A stretch of DNA of 64,000 nt from Corylus avellana (Eukaryota > Streptophyta > Magnoliopsida > Fagales > Betulaceae), in assembly GCF_901000735.1 (NCBI RefSeq), contig NC_081549.1, positions 22,745,850-22,809,849 of the forward strand, given 5' to 3'. This document shows positions 34,081 through 46,213 of the stretch, in pieces; positions within the stretch are counted from its first letter, which is position 1, and the number at the start of each line of letters is the position of its first letter. Under the pieces are notes generated by a model. The model worked only from the letters and a program-made list of their open reading frames with translations. It made no database searches and was not told the origin of the DNA. Made by a program: the position numbers and the translations under genes.

Positions 34081-35924
34081 ATGGAGGACAATGCAGCAGC
34101 ATTGCACACTGCTATAAACTCTGTGCAGGCATTAGGGAGAGGTTTTGATGTAAATTTTGATACGAGGTTGCTCTACTGTAAAGGAGTGGCTGGGTCTAAG
34201 GTGGTTGAAGTTGATGAAGAACACACTAAGGATCTTTTACTGTATGAGAACATAGTTGTGCCAAATGTTCCCAGGGACATCAATAACTCTCAGGAGACCA
34301 GAGGGCGTCAGAGCTCTGGGGTTTGCAGTTACCATGAGGTATGACTATGGTCTCCTTCTCTGACTCTTTGTTCAGTTCATTTGTTTCATGGGTTTGTCAA
34401 ATCTTGGATAATATGTTTTTGTGCAAAATGGGAAATGTTTTATTTTTCATTTGATCATATTTGTGTTTTTGGGATATGGTGGATGCGTCCATCTAAGATT
34501 AGGTTTTAGGATTTGAATTAGGTTACACTAATGGATAGATGATGAGTTGGAGCTGCAAATTAGTTCGTGCTTCCTAAGTAATGATGATAGGGAACATTTT
34601 TCACCCTCAACTTTCTCAAGTTTAGTCTAGTGGACTTTCCAAGATTTCTTGCCAATATTTAATCTCAATTGGCAATATGGCACTCTGATCATCCACGAGG
34701 GACTTTTCTTACCTGAAGGGAATTTGTTTTACTTCGCACAAAAACTAAAAATAGAAAAAATTTCCTTGGATCGGAGTTGATGGACCTTATAATTATTATC
34801 CCATGTTGTAAATTCTTAATTTCTAAATTTTTTATGCTAGCAGAATTAGGATTGTTGTGATTACACGTGCTAGTAAGCAGAAATTGAAGGTGAAAGGTAA
34901 TTTAGGAAGAGATAAAAATAACGAATAGGGAAGAAAAAACCTTAGCGGCCCCGAAGAAAACAGAGAATAAGTCTGAAAATACTGAAACATAATTATAACT
35001 TGAAGTGTAGAACTAAGCCCGCAAGCGGGGCTTATACAGCTGTAGCAAACCAACTTGTTGCCAAAAACAACAAAAGTCTGACTGAGGGTTGCTCGATGGC
35101 CAATACGTACTGAAAAAAGCTTTTCGGATTGGGTCTTATGCGCAATTTTGATCGGTAGCCAAAATTATGCCTGATTTACTGCCTATTGTGCCAATTATGC
35201 CTGATAATACTTATTCTTGCCATTCTTGTGCTAATCATCTCAATATATTCCAGCGCCATTAATTTAGAATCTGACAACTTAGCATTTGCTGATCCTCTTG
35301 CGTCAATTTTCCTCAACTTAGCTATTTCACCAGCCAGAACCTAAAGCTGACCCCTTAAGAAATTTATTGAAAGAAAACACTTGAAAAATAACTTAATATG
35401 TATTTATGAAGTAGTACATCTTTATTTTAACAACTAATTGACGAGAAAAAGAAAAAGAAGGGAGCAGTTGAACTCTGTTCATGCTCAAGATTTATTGCAT
35501 TCAAGCCAAGCTTGATGGCTCCAATCCTTCCCTTTTGGTTTGGAAGGAGTTGTCACCTGAGCTTCAACATCCCAAAAAGTTGGCTTATTTGTTTGCACAT
35601 GTAGTGTTATCCTTCTACATCATCACTTATGTGGGAACCCAGTTAAGTTTTTAGGAGAAGAATTTTATTTCTCACATTCATCTGAATGTCTTTGATTCAT
35701 ATTGTAAACCTTGCCTAATTATTGATTATAAGTTTGGGGTTGTTTGATCCTTTGTATTTTGCCCAACCACATGAGGCTGGGGATGGGAATTGAACTTCTA
35801 GATCATATCTTAGTAGTGTTTGAATTTTTGAATCCAAATGATTCCAAGAATTGTAAATTGAAATTCAAAACATTAACTCGAATGTTTAATTGGTGACAAT
35901 GATAAAGTCATTGTTTTTTTCAAA

Positions 35925-35960
<36 letters not shown>

Positions 35961-38582
35961 TGGTCAACAATATGTGGTATCATGAAATGCGGAATGAACA
36001 GCATAAGTATTTTCTGAAGTTAAGTGCATCTTGTAGCCTATTGTCAATGCTTTGAATGGCAATTGTTATAACATACTTTTATCATGAATGACTGCAGATG
36101 GTGGAATATTTTAATCAAAAGGCTAATCTTTCCGGAAGTTTTCCTCTTGGTAGTTTTAATTCTGCATTTAGCTTCACTGGTTCAAAGCATATTGATGTTG
36201 TAGCTACAAAGGCCCTTTCTATGGATGGCTTTTATATTCCTCTTGCCAAGGTTCAGCTTATAAAAAGCCCATTGGTGTTGCAAGAAAATGTCAAACGAGT
36301 GGTTCCAACTTGTTGGGACCCACCATCCTTAGCAAGGTATGAATGTTCAAATTATTCTAAGGAAAATAATGATAAGGTTGAAATTGCCCCTAATTAGTAT
36401 TTATGTTTTGACAGCTTTATTGAAAATTTTGGGACGCATGTCATCACATCTGTAACTGTTGGTGGTAAAGATGTGATTTATGTTAAACAACATCAATCTT
36501 CACCTTTGTCAACCATGGAAATTAAAAAATATGTTCAGGAAATTGGAAACCAGAGATTTTCCGACACAGAAACCCTTGCCCGTTCAGGTCAAATGAAATT
36601 CAAGGATAAGGCTAGTTCTACAAAATATCTTATGCCTTTTCTTTTCTTTGTCTCGTCCTTCATTTCCATTGACTTTTTTGGTTACTAGTGACCTTTTCTG
36701 GTAACTGCTTTGTTTATTATTTATTTTTGAACTTTGCAGGGTGTTGATCCTGGTTTGTTCAATAGCCAAGGAATATATCCTCAACCCACTGCTGCACCAT
36801 ATCTTACCGGAAAAGAAGTATTTTAAAACTTAAATTGTTTATTCATACGCTCACTATTGCACTTTATACACCTTTTTTATCTTCTTTTTTTGAGTATTTA
36901 TATTCTTTTTTATGAGCTTGTCCATATGAGCCTCCATTTTCCTTGCGCATTTACATAATCCCATTTTTGAATCTTGTCTTGTTTGTTTGTTTCTTTTTTG
37001 GTCAATAAGATACTCTCTGCTGATGAATGACGTCCCATTTTACATTCACTGGTGTTTTTATTTTTTTATTTTTTTTATTTTAATTTTTATAATATAATTA
37101 TAGAGATTGGTAAGCATGAGATAGATTGGTGCTGGACATTGGATTGTGAAATTTGGATGGGCAGCAGAGCCAAAGTTTTTATTCACTGCAATGTATACAC
37201 TTTCTCATTAATGATTGCTATCTGCCAGGCATTGGTCATTGAATCACTAAGTATCCTTGAACTCATAATTTTCTGAAACTCTGACTGATGCAGGATGTGA
37301 CAGTCATCTTCCGCAGAAGGGGAGGAGATGATCTGGAACAAAACCACACCCAATGGGCAAGAACTGTCCGGTCTTCCCCAGATGTCATTGAGATGGCTTT
37401 TGTCCCTATAACAGCGCTTCTTAATGGGGTGGCAGGAAAGGAGTATCTTACCCGTGCTATTTCTCTGTATCTTGAATGTAAGGCACCTTGAGCTTCATGA
37501 TTGATGGGTTGGAATTGTTTCCTCATTTGCTATAGTATTCCTTGCAACTGTAGTTTTTGAAATTCCTTTTGGATAACTGTGCGCAGACAAGCCTCCTATC
37601 GAAGAATTGAGATACTTTTTAGAGTTTCAGATTCCTCGGATATGGGCCCCTGTGCATGATAGGATAACTGGCCACCAAAGGAAGGAACCTGTTTGCCCAT
37701 CTTTGCAATTCAGCATAATGGGGCAAAAACTTTATGTCAGCCAGGAGCAGGTATTAACTTTTGCAGTTTATGATACTAACCATTAGTCCTTCAAATTATT
37801 TTGAAAACATTGGAAATACATATATATATTTTTTTCCCTTTAATTCAAGAACAAATTCATGGTTTTGTCAGTAATCTGTCATTCTGACTCCCCAACTCCT
37901 TATTTACTAGATATAAGCAAATTTTTCCATCTTGTAAATGCAGATATCGGTTGGACGTAAGCCGGTAACTGGCTTGCGATTATGTCTAGAAGGAAGCAAG
38001 CAGAATCGACTATGTATCCATCTCCAACACTTGGCGTCTCTTCCAAAGATCCTTCAGCCATACTGGGACACCCACGTGGCTATTGGTGCTCCCAAGTGGC
38101 AGGGACCTGAGGAGCAAGATAGCCGATGGTTTGAGCCGGTAAAATGGAAAAACTTCTCTCATGTGAGCACTGCACCAGTAGAGAACCCTGAAACGTACAT
38201 TGGTGACCTCTCTGGCGTCTACATTGTCACCGGAGCTCAGCTTGGAGTGTGGGATTTTGGGTCAAGAAACGTCTTGTACATGAAGCTTCTGTATTCTAGG
38301 CTGCCCGGCTGTACAGTCCGAAGATCATTGTGGGATCATACTCCGAATGATAAGTCAAGAAAAGTGGCGTCGACGACGGGTAGTAACTCCAATACAGGTG
38401 ACTCAAGTTCAGGTTCAAGAGAAAGCTTAGTGGGGAGCAAGTTGGTTAAGTTTGTTGATATGTCCGAGATGTGCAAGGGGCCTCAAGATCCTCCTGGTCA
38501 TTGGTTGGTTACTGGTGGAAAGCTTGGTGTGGAGAAAGGGAAAATTGTTTTGAGAGTGAAATACTCCCTGCTAAATTACTGA
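34081..38582 (+). CDS. NSL1: MACPF-domain protein, NSL1/CAD1-like
   Basis: Seven coding exons: 34081-34338, 36098-36336, 36415-36610, 36740-36817, 37294-37477, 37587-37750 and 37944-38582. They join in frame to 585 residues, the usual length. The membrane-attack-complex/perforin domain occupies roughly residues 15-340, and its signature is FGTHVITSVTVGG (171-183). The C-terminal half carries plant-specific stretches such as RKPVTGLRLCLEGSKQNRL, LPKILQPYWD and GHWLVTGGKLGVEKGKI. Overall similarity is to Arabidopsis NSL1, a negative regulator of cell death and salicylic-acid defence, closer than to CAD1 (from memory of the families). Intron 3 appears to start with GC instead of GT: exon 3 must end at AAG (36610) before GCTAGT for the frame to hold into GVDPGLFNSQG. 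Intron 1 is long (1.76 kb) and holds a GA microsatellite. A polyadenylation-like AATAAA is at 38910-38915. Confidence 0.93.
35928..35957. repeat. GA microsatellite in MACPF intron 1
   Basis: About fourteen GA units near the 3' end of the first intron, about 140 bases before the acceptor. Confidence 0.9.
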
Positions 38583-40534
38583 GTTTAATGCATGGCTTTG
38601 TATGAATTTTGTGCAGTGGGTGGCTTTTGTTAGGCACAGATGCTGTTTTTGATGCGTATATAAATTTGTGTTCAGCATGCTTCGTCGACTTTTGCAGTGT
38701 GATGGGCTTGAGTTTAAACGAAGATCTGAGAGAATGTGTTTTTGGGTGGTTTTGGTGGCTGGTTTCCCTCGAGATGCTGCCAAAATTCTGTAGAATATGT
38801 TAATCCCATTTCGGTAGATGACAAAAGGGTTGTAGAAATTTTAGATAGTTCCTCTGTACAAGTATGTTAAAAAACTTAACGAGGGGTATTTCTTTTTTTC
38901 TTTTTTTTCAATAAAAAAGTTTTTTCTTCGTTTATTTCCATTCTCTGAAATCTGAATTACTTCCCCTAGGCGGCCCAACTCCAGAAACTCTGCAGAATCC
39001 AGTTCAGATTTGAGTTTGAGTAATTTCTAATAATACAGTTTATTAAACTGAGATGTGTTTTAAATGTTTGTGAAAATTACATGTTCTATTAAGATCACAT
39101 GAATTTTAGAAACATATCAGTTTAATATCACATGTATTTTAGAAACACATCAGTTTAATAGATTGAATTTGAGAAAAAAAAAATTTTCAAATCCAATTTG
39201 AAGTAAAGCTTTATACAAGACTAAGGGTCTGTTTGGGATTGCGTTTGAGGGGCCTAAAAGTGTTTTTAACACTCAAAAAGACCGTTTAAAAAAAAAAAAA
39301 AGTATTTGTTTGGTAAAAAAATTAAAAACGCTTTTAAAGGTCCAAAAAGCCTAAAATGGCCAAAACGCACTTTTAACAAAATCTTAAAAACAAAATTTTT
39401 GCCCAAAAGATCTTTTTAACTTAAAAGCTCTATTTCTCAAACACAATTACAATCCGGCTCCAAAAGCTCTTTCACAACCATTTTACCAAACAATCGTATT
39501 TTGGCTTAAACGAGTTTTTGATGCTCCAAACGTGCGTTTTGGGTCTGCAACCGCAATCAAGGTATCTTTGTTTTGTTTTTTTTTTTTTTTTTTTTCAATT
39601 TTGTATACCTCCATCCCCTTTGCAAACTGAACTGGTTAGATTGGTTTTTACGTATTTATTTTTTATGTAAAATTAATTGAACAAAATGCAACATGGATTT
39701 TGTTGTTATGTTGATGATTTGTTTTTTTCTTTCTTTTTTCCTTTTTTGGATAATGTGAAATGGTTATTGTTTTGGTTTTGTAGAACGGCCTCATTTAATT
39801 TAATTAATTAATTTATTTTTTTTTAACCGTTAGAGCCATGTCATTTTGATAGTTTACGTGATACATGTTACGTCAATAACTAAATAATTAAATTATGTCA
39901 AATTTTGTTACTTAATTTCGTCATATAAAAATTACCACATGATACTCAAGTAGACGACTACGTAGGTTTGTTTGTAAGAGAGTTATAATAAAAATTGTAG
40001 TACTTCAAACATTTTCCTTTTGGAATCAATATCATTCTCAAACCGAAATAACCAATCATGAAAAGAGGAGGGAAAAGAGAAGATGATAACAACCTAATAA
40101 TTCTTTGTAATTCATGATTCATACACATGAAATGGTCTTATTTAACCCCACACTTGGTTTTCAACCAAATCGGGATGTACATTTGTTGAAAATGATACAC
40201 TCTAAATATAAAGCAATATGCATAATATAAGAGTAAAGCTAGAAATCACACTTTTTATCTTACATCTCTCACTCTGTTGATATTGTAGTGCCAATCAACG
40301 CTTGAATTTTTTTTAAACAAAGACTGATTTAAAAGCCGATGGGCACTGTCACAACAAAATGATGAGATAATGATAGGATAAAAGCTTACATTACTCATAA
40401 CATAAATAGGTGAACCTTTTACTCCCAAGTTTTAAAGCATATCTACTTTGCCATTATGCATTTACCAGCCACACCTTATTTTCTCTCTCTCCCTAAGCTC
40501 TCTGGAATAAATTCTTATAAACACACAACTTGAT
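38583..40534. other. Intergenic between the convergent MACPF and expansin genes
   Basis: MACPF 3' region to about 38930, then a MITE-like element at 39229-39557, poly-T runs (39572-39594) and AT-rich sequence. No gene is seen. Confidence 0.55.
39229..39557. mobile_element. MITE with GGGATTGCG-type ends
   Basis: The left end reads 'gggtctgtttgggattgcgt', and the right end is its diverged inverse ('gcgttttgggtctgcaaccgcaatcaa'). The interior has 'cacttttaacaaaatct' and 'tttggtaaa'/'tttaccaaa' words in both orientations. A relative with similar ends lies at 62399-62933. The superfamily is probably hAT or PIF; no clear target duplication was read. Confidence 0.55.
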
Positions 40535-42036
40535 CTAGAATTGGCCTCCTTCAAAGGTCTGTCCAAATTGCCAACCGGCAGGGACAACATTGTAGTTGGT
40601 GACAGTGGTGCCATCACTGGCGGTGACCTTGAAGGAGAGGCTCTGGCCGTTGAGGTTTGAGTTGCTCTGCCAATTTTGGCCCCAATTTCTTGACATTGGT
40701 TGCCACCCTGTCCTAGACCCCTTGATTGACACTGACTGGACATCCCCTGCTCCCCCAACATTTGTTACCAAAACCAGGTTGAAGAAAGAATGGCCATTGA
40801 TGGTGAACCTTATGCCTCCGCTCTTCACACATGGGACCCTGACAAAACCAACATATGAATTGAATGATGAATCCATAAGTTTAAGATTTTAAAACATTTT
40901 CAGCCTTTTTAAGTTTTCTGTTTGGATTTCCAGAGGTTAGATGTACTACAAATTAACCCACAATCTCCACCACCCACGCACACCCCTTCCGCCATCACCG
41001 GCCACCGCTCAACCTTCCGACATTCTCACGCATGAGGATGGGCTACACGCGCCACCGCCCCCCCTTTTGGTCTCTTGCACCGGCTCTCATTCATCACATC
41101 TCACATGACTTTCTTTTGTGGAGTTATTTTAATGCACTAGAAATTCCAGATCCAGATCCGAACCTCAAAAATATTCAATCTTAGTAATTTTCTATCTCGC
41201 TACCCTAAATGGTGTACATCTACCTCTTAGATTTCCCAACTTACTTATAAGAAGGGTTTTTTTAATTAATACTCACACCATTTAGTATGAATCGCTACAA
41301 CCAACTTTGCTAGCAACTTTCCGGATGGATTGCCCTTCACCCTCAAGAATTTCTTTATAGAATGCTGTTTTTTGGTCTTTTATATTTTTTAATATATAAT
41401 TTTCAATGTTTTGTATATCATTAAAAACAAGAAGAAGAAAAACACGTGGAAATTACATAGAAAAGTTACCTTCTGAAGAGTACGGGTACAATTCCAGCTC
41501 GATATTGAGCAACGTGCAAGAAAGCAGGCTCGGCCAAATCAAAGTGTTGAAGAGGGGGGTTGCACCAGCCACCATTGTCGTTAGAGAGAGCAGGATTGGG
41601 AGGGCAAAGGTTGGTGGCAGTGACAGTGATGGTGCCAGGGAGGCACCACTGAGGGTCGTCACTGCATCGTAATTGGTAACACGCTCCGCAGCTCAACCCA
41701 TTGTTGAACAAAGCAGTGCTAAGAGCTGCGGTTTTGGTCCCGTATCCCTGGCTATACAAGTTACCATACCCACATGCTCCCCCTGCAAACCGCCATGCAC
41801 GTGCAACATTATCAGAAACAATACGACAAGTTTTTTTTATAAAACATGTGTAAATTGGCTGGAAGCTTTAGGTTAATTTGTTTACCCATTGTGCCAGAAG
41901 CGTCACTGCCGCCATAAAAGGTGGCGTGGGCAGTCTGCCACCCACCGTCGTAGTGTCCATAAGCGCCATGATCAACACATAGGATCAATAGAAACAACGA
42001 CAGGAATGGGGAAAGTTTCACTGCTGTAATGGCCAT
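40535..42036 (-). CDS. EXPA: Alpha-expansin
   Basis: Three exons on the minus strand: 42036-41886, 41782-41470 and 40838-40535, with GT-AG borders, giving 255 residues. A signal peptide covers about residues 1-27 (hydrophobic [10 protein letters not shown], then HGAYG). The GH45-like domain follows with [19 protein letters not shown], the cysteine pattern and HFD (130-132), the conserved motif of EXPA proteins. The C-terminal CBM63 domain has [20 protein letters not shown] and [13 protein letters not shown]. The [11 protein letters not shown] context is the alpha-expansin type. Expansins loosen cell walls at acid pH without hydrolysis and are secreted to the wall. All key residues are present and the length is typical. 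Which EXPA member this is cannot be decided. The SAUR in this window is another growth-related gene, but it lies 40 kb away. Confidence 0.95.
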
Positions 42037-42059
42037 TGCCCCTTTGCTTGTGTGTGTGT

Positions 42060-42069
42060 GAGCGTGAGA

Positions 42070-42100
<31 letters not shown>
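42060..42100. repeat. GA/CT microsatellite in the expansin 5' leader
   Basis: Interrupted GA run just upstream of the expansin start codon. On the minus strand it is a CT-rich leader between the TATA box and the ATG, as is common in plant 5' leaders. Confidence 0.8.
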
Positions 42101-42153
42101 TGAACTGCTTGCTTGATGGATTGAGCCCTGGGGGGATTAGTAGAAGGGGAAGC

Positions 42154-42161
42154 TATTTATA
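42154..42161 (-). promoter_or_regulatory. TATA box of the expansin gene
   Basis: The minus strand reads TATAAATA, 118 bases upstream of the start codon, leaving a leader of about 85 bases. It is the only strong TATA match close to the gene. Confidence 0.75.
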
Positions 42162-43432
42162 CACATGAGAGAGTTTGTGGTGGCATAGAGAGAGAGTTAT
42201 AGAGGGTAGGCTAAAATCTATAGTTACGCTAGCTTTGCATTGATTTATAAAGGTAAATGCTTATGATACAGCTTTCGCTCTAACTATTTTACAAATTGAC
42301 GTGTATAAGTGAAATGTAGAATTACAAATTGACGTAATTTATACTGTCACCATTAAATTGAATTGTTTAGTAGTTGATAAGTGCAATGTCACGTGGACTA
42401 TAACGTTTGTTTATAAGGGATTTATAGTACCCCTAACCAGAGACTGATTTAGGGGACCGGCAGTGGCCATGTTCTCCTCAAATTACAAGAAAAAAAAAAT
42501 TTAAGACAAAAAAAAAGAAGGTAAAAAAATAATAATTTAAGGTATTTTTTGTCAATTAATTCCTTCCCAAATTTAAATCTGGCTCCGTCCCTACCCCTAA
42601 CAGTAGTCTTTACTATAATCAGTACTCTATAAACTCATGTGACATAATTTGATTTGTGAGAAAAATTAAGCAATAAAATTTAATAGATAAGTTAATTGTT
42701 TAGTGAATTATGAGGAAAGTGACATGTGGAGGAGACTTAAAATAAAAGCAAGCTTATAGAGCTTCTCGCATCACTTTTTTGTTAATTGCCATATAATTTG
42801 GAGAAAGAGCCAACCGTGTGGTCAAACTTTTATGAGGAGTTTGAACTTTGAAGAGTCACGAGAGAGACGGCAACAATATGTTGCACCTGCAGGCACGGGA
42901 GTGACTGACGTGTCCATTGACAGTTGGAAAGTTGGTCCAATATAGGAAGAAATTGATTGGGTGGCCGTTGACATGCTGGAAGACCAAATAAGGATGTCCA
43001 GTTGTGAAGCTGATGACGTGTCGAAGCTGCAATATCACGGGGTTTTTAGCCTTTTTAGGTGTTGCTTCTTCTTCGTATCTTCAAACTGGTATTTGTCCCA
43101 CAACCTTTGCCCTTTGGACTGAGAGTTACTATGATGACAACATCCTCATCAGTCTTCCTATGAGCCCTCCCTTAAATTGTGTACTATCTCAACAAACAAA
43201 AGTAATGCCCCCGTACTTATTTCATATTTCACTTTCATACTATTAGTATTAGTTTGATTCGACAGCTCATGTGAAAATTCAATGGTTAATGACTGATGAG
43301 TACTGTCACATTAGCATAATGATATAAGAGTTTAAATGAAATATAAGTTTTTAGAATTATTCCAACGGACATACACATATACAAACTACATTATCGATGT
43401 AAACAAATACCTACGTAAATAAGAGCCTCTAA

Positions 43433-43720
43433 GGTTTTTTTTTTTTTTTTTTTTTTTTTCCTAATCAAATAAGAAAATGGTTACATGATTAAAACATTGA
43501 AAATGGGGTGTGCTCCCAACATCAGATCCAAAATGAAAATTACAGCGCAGCTGCAAGCAATACAAAGAAAAAATAGAAAATGGGTCATAAAATGACCCGG
43601 TCCTCTCAATAAGGGCCACAAAAAGCGGTTTCAACACCGAGACGGAATAAACGTACAGAGGTTCAATCCTATCCAAACACCCGCAAGGTAAAGGCAACCA
43701 CCAAGAGGAGGTTGCGGTAG
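43433..43720 (-). mobile_element. Possible retroposed transcript 3' end (LINE-like)
   Basis: On the minus strand a non-coding, moderately complex sequence ends in an A-tail of about 25 bases (poly-T at 43435-43459). It resembles the 3' end of a LINE or a processed transcript. I found neither the target duplication nor a coding part, so the identity is open. Confidence 0.35.
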
Positions 43721-44357
43721 AAAAGGCACTATAAAGACATAGTATTAGAACAAAAGTTATAATCGAGTTCAGACTTTATTTCTGTTGTTCGCCTCTTATT
43801 TTGAACAAGCGGTGATTTAACACTATGCATGTGCTCGGGCTTTGAGAGCGGGATAGTGAAGAATTGAATACAGCAGCTTGGGTTGTAAGGAATATTGTTA
43901 CAGAAGAGCACGAGTTTGATGTGGGTTTTATGCAGTCACCTAACTTTGTTAGGCATTTTAGGAACAAATTATCAAAGAGTCAGTTGGTTGCTTTCAAGTT
44001 ACAGCAGCAAATTAAGTCTCCTACCAAACAAGGTTTAAAGCCGCTACTGTCATACTTTGAAGTCGGCAGTAAAACACCGTTGAAGTAGAAGCCAACCGTA
44101 CAAACTTCTACCCCCACCGCCACCGGCAACAAGTGCATCTTTATGAGGAGATATTGCTTAGGTCGTGGGAGAAACCTCACTTTTCAAAAGATTATATCTT
44201 GAGAGAAGTTTGGCATCTCGGGGACATCCTCAAAGGGAGTCAGCTGGGACAATATTGAATGTTTTCCGATGAAAAATGGTGGCATGGAAGTAAATATAGA
44301 ACGATGAAAAAACTACAGAAAATGTGCTGTAATTTTTTTTTTACAACTGGATGGTAC

Positions 44358-45555
44358 TATTAGAACATGAGGCCATTAAATGCAAGGTTTTTATAGCAAC
44401 TGAACGCCCATAATTCCATTCGAGGACTAGGTCAAGCTAGGAATGAGACCGTGAAAGAGTGGGGAGAGGGAAGGGTTAGGAGGAAAATTAAATATTTGGG
44501 ATATTAATTATAGCTTTTGTTATAATTTCTTTGGAAATTCATTGTACAATTTATATTTTGTGGAATTGAGTGTCACATGGACAATCAAGTGGTTGTCTAT
44601 ATTTTAGTCGTTAATACGTAAACTACATCGATTTATAATAGGGATATGATCAAAAGTAACAAAAAAAAAATACATGTATATATTTTTATTGACTCAACTG
44701 ATAAAGTTGAAGTCTCTCATTGTTGAATAAGGAATTTGATAACAAATCCCATCTATATTAGGGGAGAGAGGAATTTAAAACCATTAGGGATTTTTTTTTT
44801 TTTTTTTTTTTTGACATGTTCACACAAAAAGGGGGAGAGGAGATTCGAACTAGTGACCTTCACTTCATAACGCGTGGTCCTCAGCCGATTGAATTACTTA
44901 TTGGGAATAACATTAGGGTTTATGACTCTTGGTTGAAGCTCCCAACTCCTCCTTGTCATCATCCCGACGTTGCCACCACCACGCGAAGCCAAGCAATTCG
45001 TCCCACCATGCTCACCTCCATCACGCATATGCCTCTGTGCTCATGCTGTTTTGCCATTCTACAGTTGCTTTCTAGTCCAATGCCAATGCTCTTAAGGGAC
45101 AATAGTGAACTCTCTTTTATTATGTAGCCTTGAGACCCAATGGGCCTTCCCCAATGGACCTAGAGAGAAAAGTTTTCAAATAATATGTATATGCGAAGAC
45201 AAACACCGAAATAGATATTTGAGAACCTCAACGTGTTCCACATCACCCAAAAAACAGAAATCAAGCCATTTTTTTTTTAATTTTTTTTAAATTCAAAGCG
45301 GGAGAGGGGGAAAAGGGGAATCAAGCCTTTGTTTTGATATGCAGAGTGCAAGATCAGCTCTATCCCAGGCAGTAATGGGCTTAGCTTGTAATATTACCTT
45401 CCCGCCCACATGCAATAAAATATGCCTGGGCCTTATAAAAGAAGAAACTAAAGGGACTGTCCCCAATCATACTTGGGCCGGGACCTGACTTAGCCCAGAC
45501 AGGCACATAAGAAATCAATGAGATTCTAAACAATTTCCAAACAAAACTTTAACGA
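44358..45555. repeat. Dispersed 1.2-kb repeat, copy A
   Basis: Matches copy B at 52540-54078 in the same orientation over nearly its whole length. Shared words include 'gcaaggtttttatagcaa', 'gataaagttgaagtctctca', 'ctacagttgctttctagtcc' and 'gggccgggacctgacttagc'. Copy A alone carries the SINE at 44790-44910. It also has an extra poly-T and 'gggagaggggg' segment at about 45269-45321. It has no coding capacity. It could be a non-autonomous element or a duplicated promoter-like region; several TGGGCC motifs are present. Confidence 0.8.
44790..44910 (-). mobile_element. tRNA-derived SINE with 8-bp target duplication
   Basis: A minus-strand element of about 121 bases. It has an A-box-like TAATTCAATCGGCTGA (44881-44896), a B-box-like AGTTCGAATCT (44841-44851) and a terminal A-tail (poly-T at 44791-44812). 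The target duplication CATTAGGG is present at 44782-44789 and 44911-44918. The internal Pol III promoter spacing and tail fit a plant SINE. The corresponding place in copy B of the surrounding repeat lacks it. Confidence 0.8.
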
Positions 45556-46090
45556 GAGTGGAGTGTAGACGATGCACAAAACAAGGCTTTTATGCAATCA
45601 TTCAGAGGTCACCACGTCAGCTTGGAACAAAATAAATGCATGCTAACAAAACAAAAGATTTAACCCACCATTCTTACTATAAAAAAAAAAATAATAACCT
45701 TCAACAACACTACTGCCCGACACCAGCCACGCTAGACGTCGCCGTCTGGTATCTCTCTCAGTCCGCCTATATCTCTCTCTCTCTTTGGTAGTTCTGAAAC
45801 TGGCAGCCACCCCAAGTGGGCCCATGGGATGACAGTGACAAACTTTAATGCGTTTTGTCTACATTTTGTAGTGTGGTGGTTGTGTTTTGCCTTCTACGAA
45901 ATGAAAGAGGAAGATGAGAAAAATGATTTGGGTTGAGGTTCAAGGTTGGGGACTAGGCCCAACTAACAAACATCATTCAAACAGAATGCAGAATGGGCCG
46001 CAGCCCAGCTCAGCTTATTTACAAATTACATGTGCCGTTTTCTCCTTTACCCGCGTATTAAGCCCTTCTTCACCTTTTAATTTATTTATT

Positions 46091-46098
46091 TATAAATA
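46091..46098 (+). promoter_or_regulatory. TATA box of the kelch-like gene
   Basis: TATAAATA, 116 bases upstream of the ATG at 46214. TGGGCC motifs near 45993 and in copy A further upstream may contribute to the promoter. Confidence 0.6.
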
Positions 46099-46213
46099 GC
46101 CCTTCTTCACCTTCTTATTCCCATTTCCCAAAAAAATCACGCCGCCTCCCCAAGTCTAACCTAATTTTTGCGAAGCCCTTCTTCCCCAACACTCTACCCT
46201 TCCTTCTTCGGTC

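Larger units (their letters stand above)
42170..46090. other. Intergenic: retroposed and repeat sequence
   Basis: No convincing gene. Pieces seen are a small relic at 42430-42600 ('gactgatttaggggaccggc' to 'tctggctccgtccctacccc'), a poly-T-headed retroposed 3' end at 43433-43720, an unrecognised 74-codon frame at 43864-44088, and copy A of a 1.2-kb dispersed repeat with a SINE inside it. Confidence 0.5.

Noticed and set aside
43864..44088. Frame of 74 codons, possible gene scrap
   Set aside because: Composition is protein-like, but I recognise no domain and find no continuing exon.
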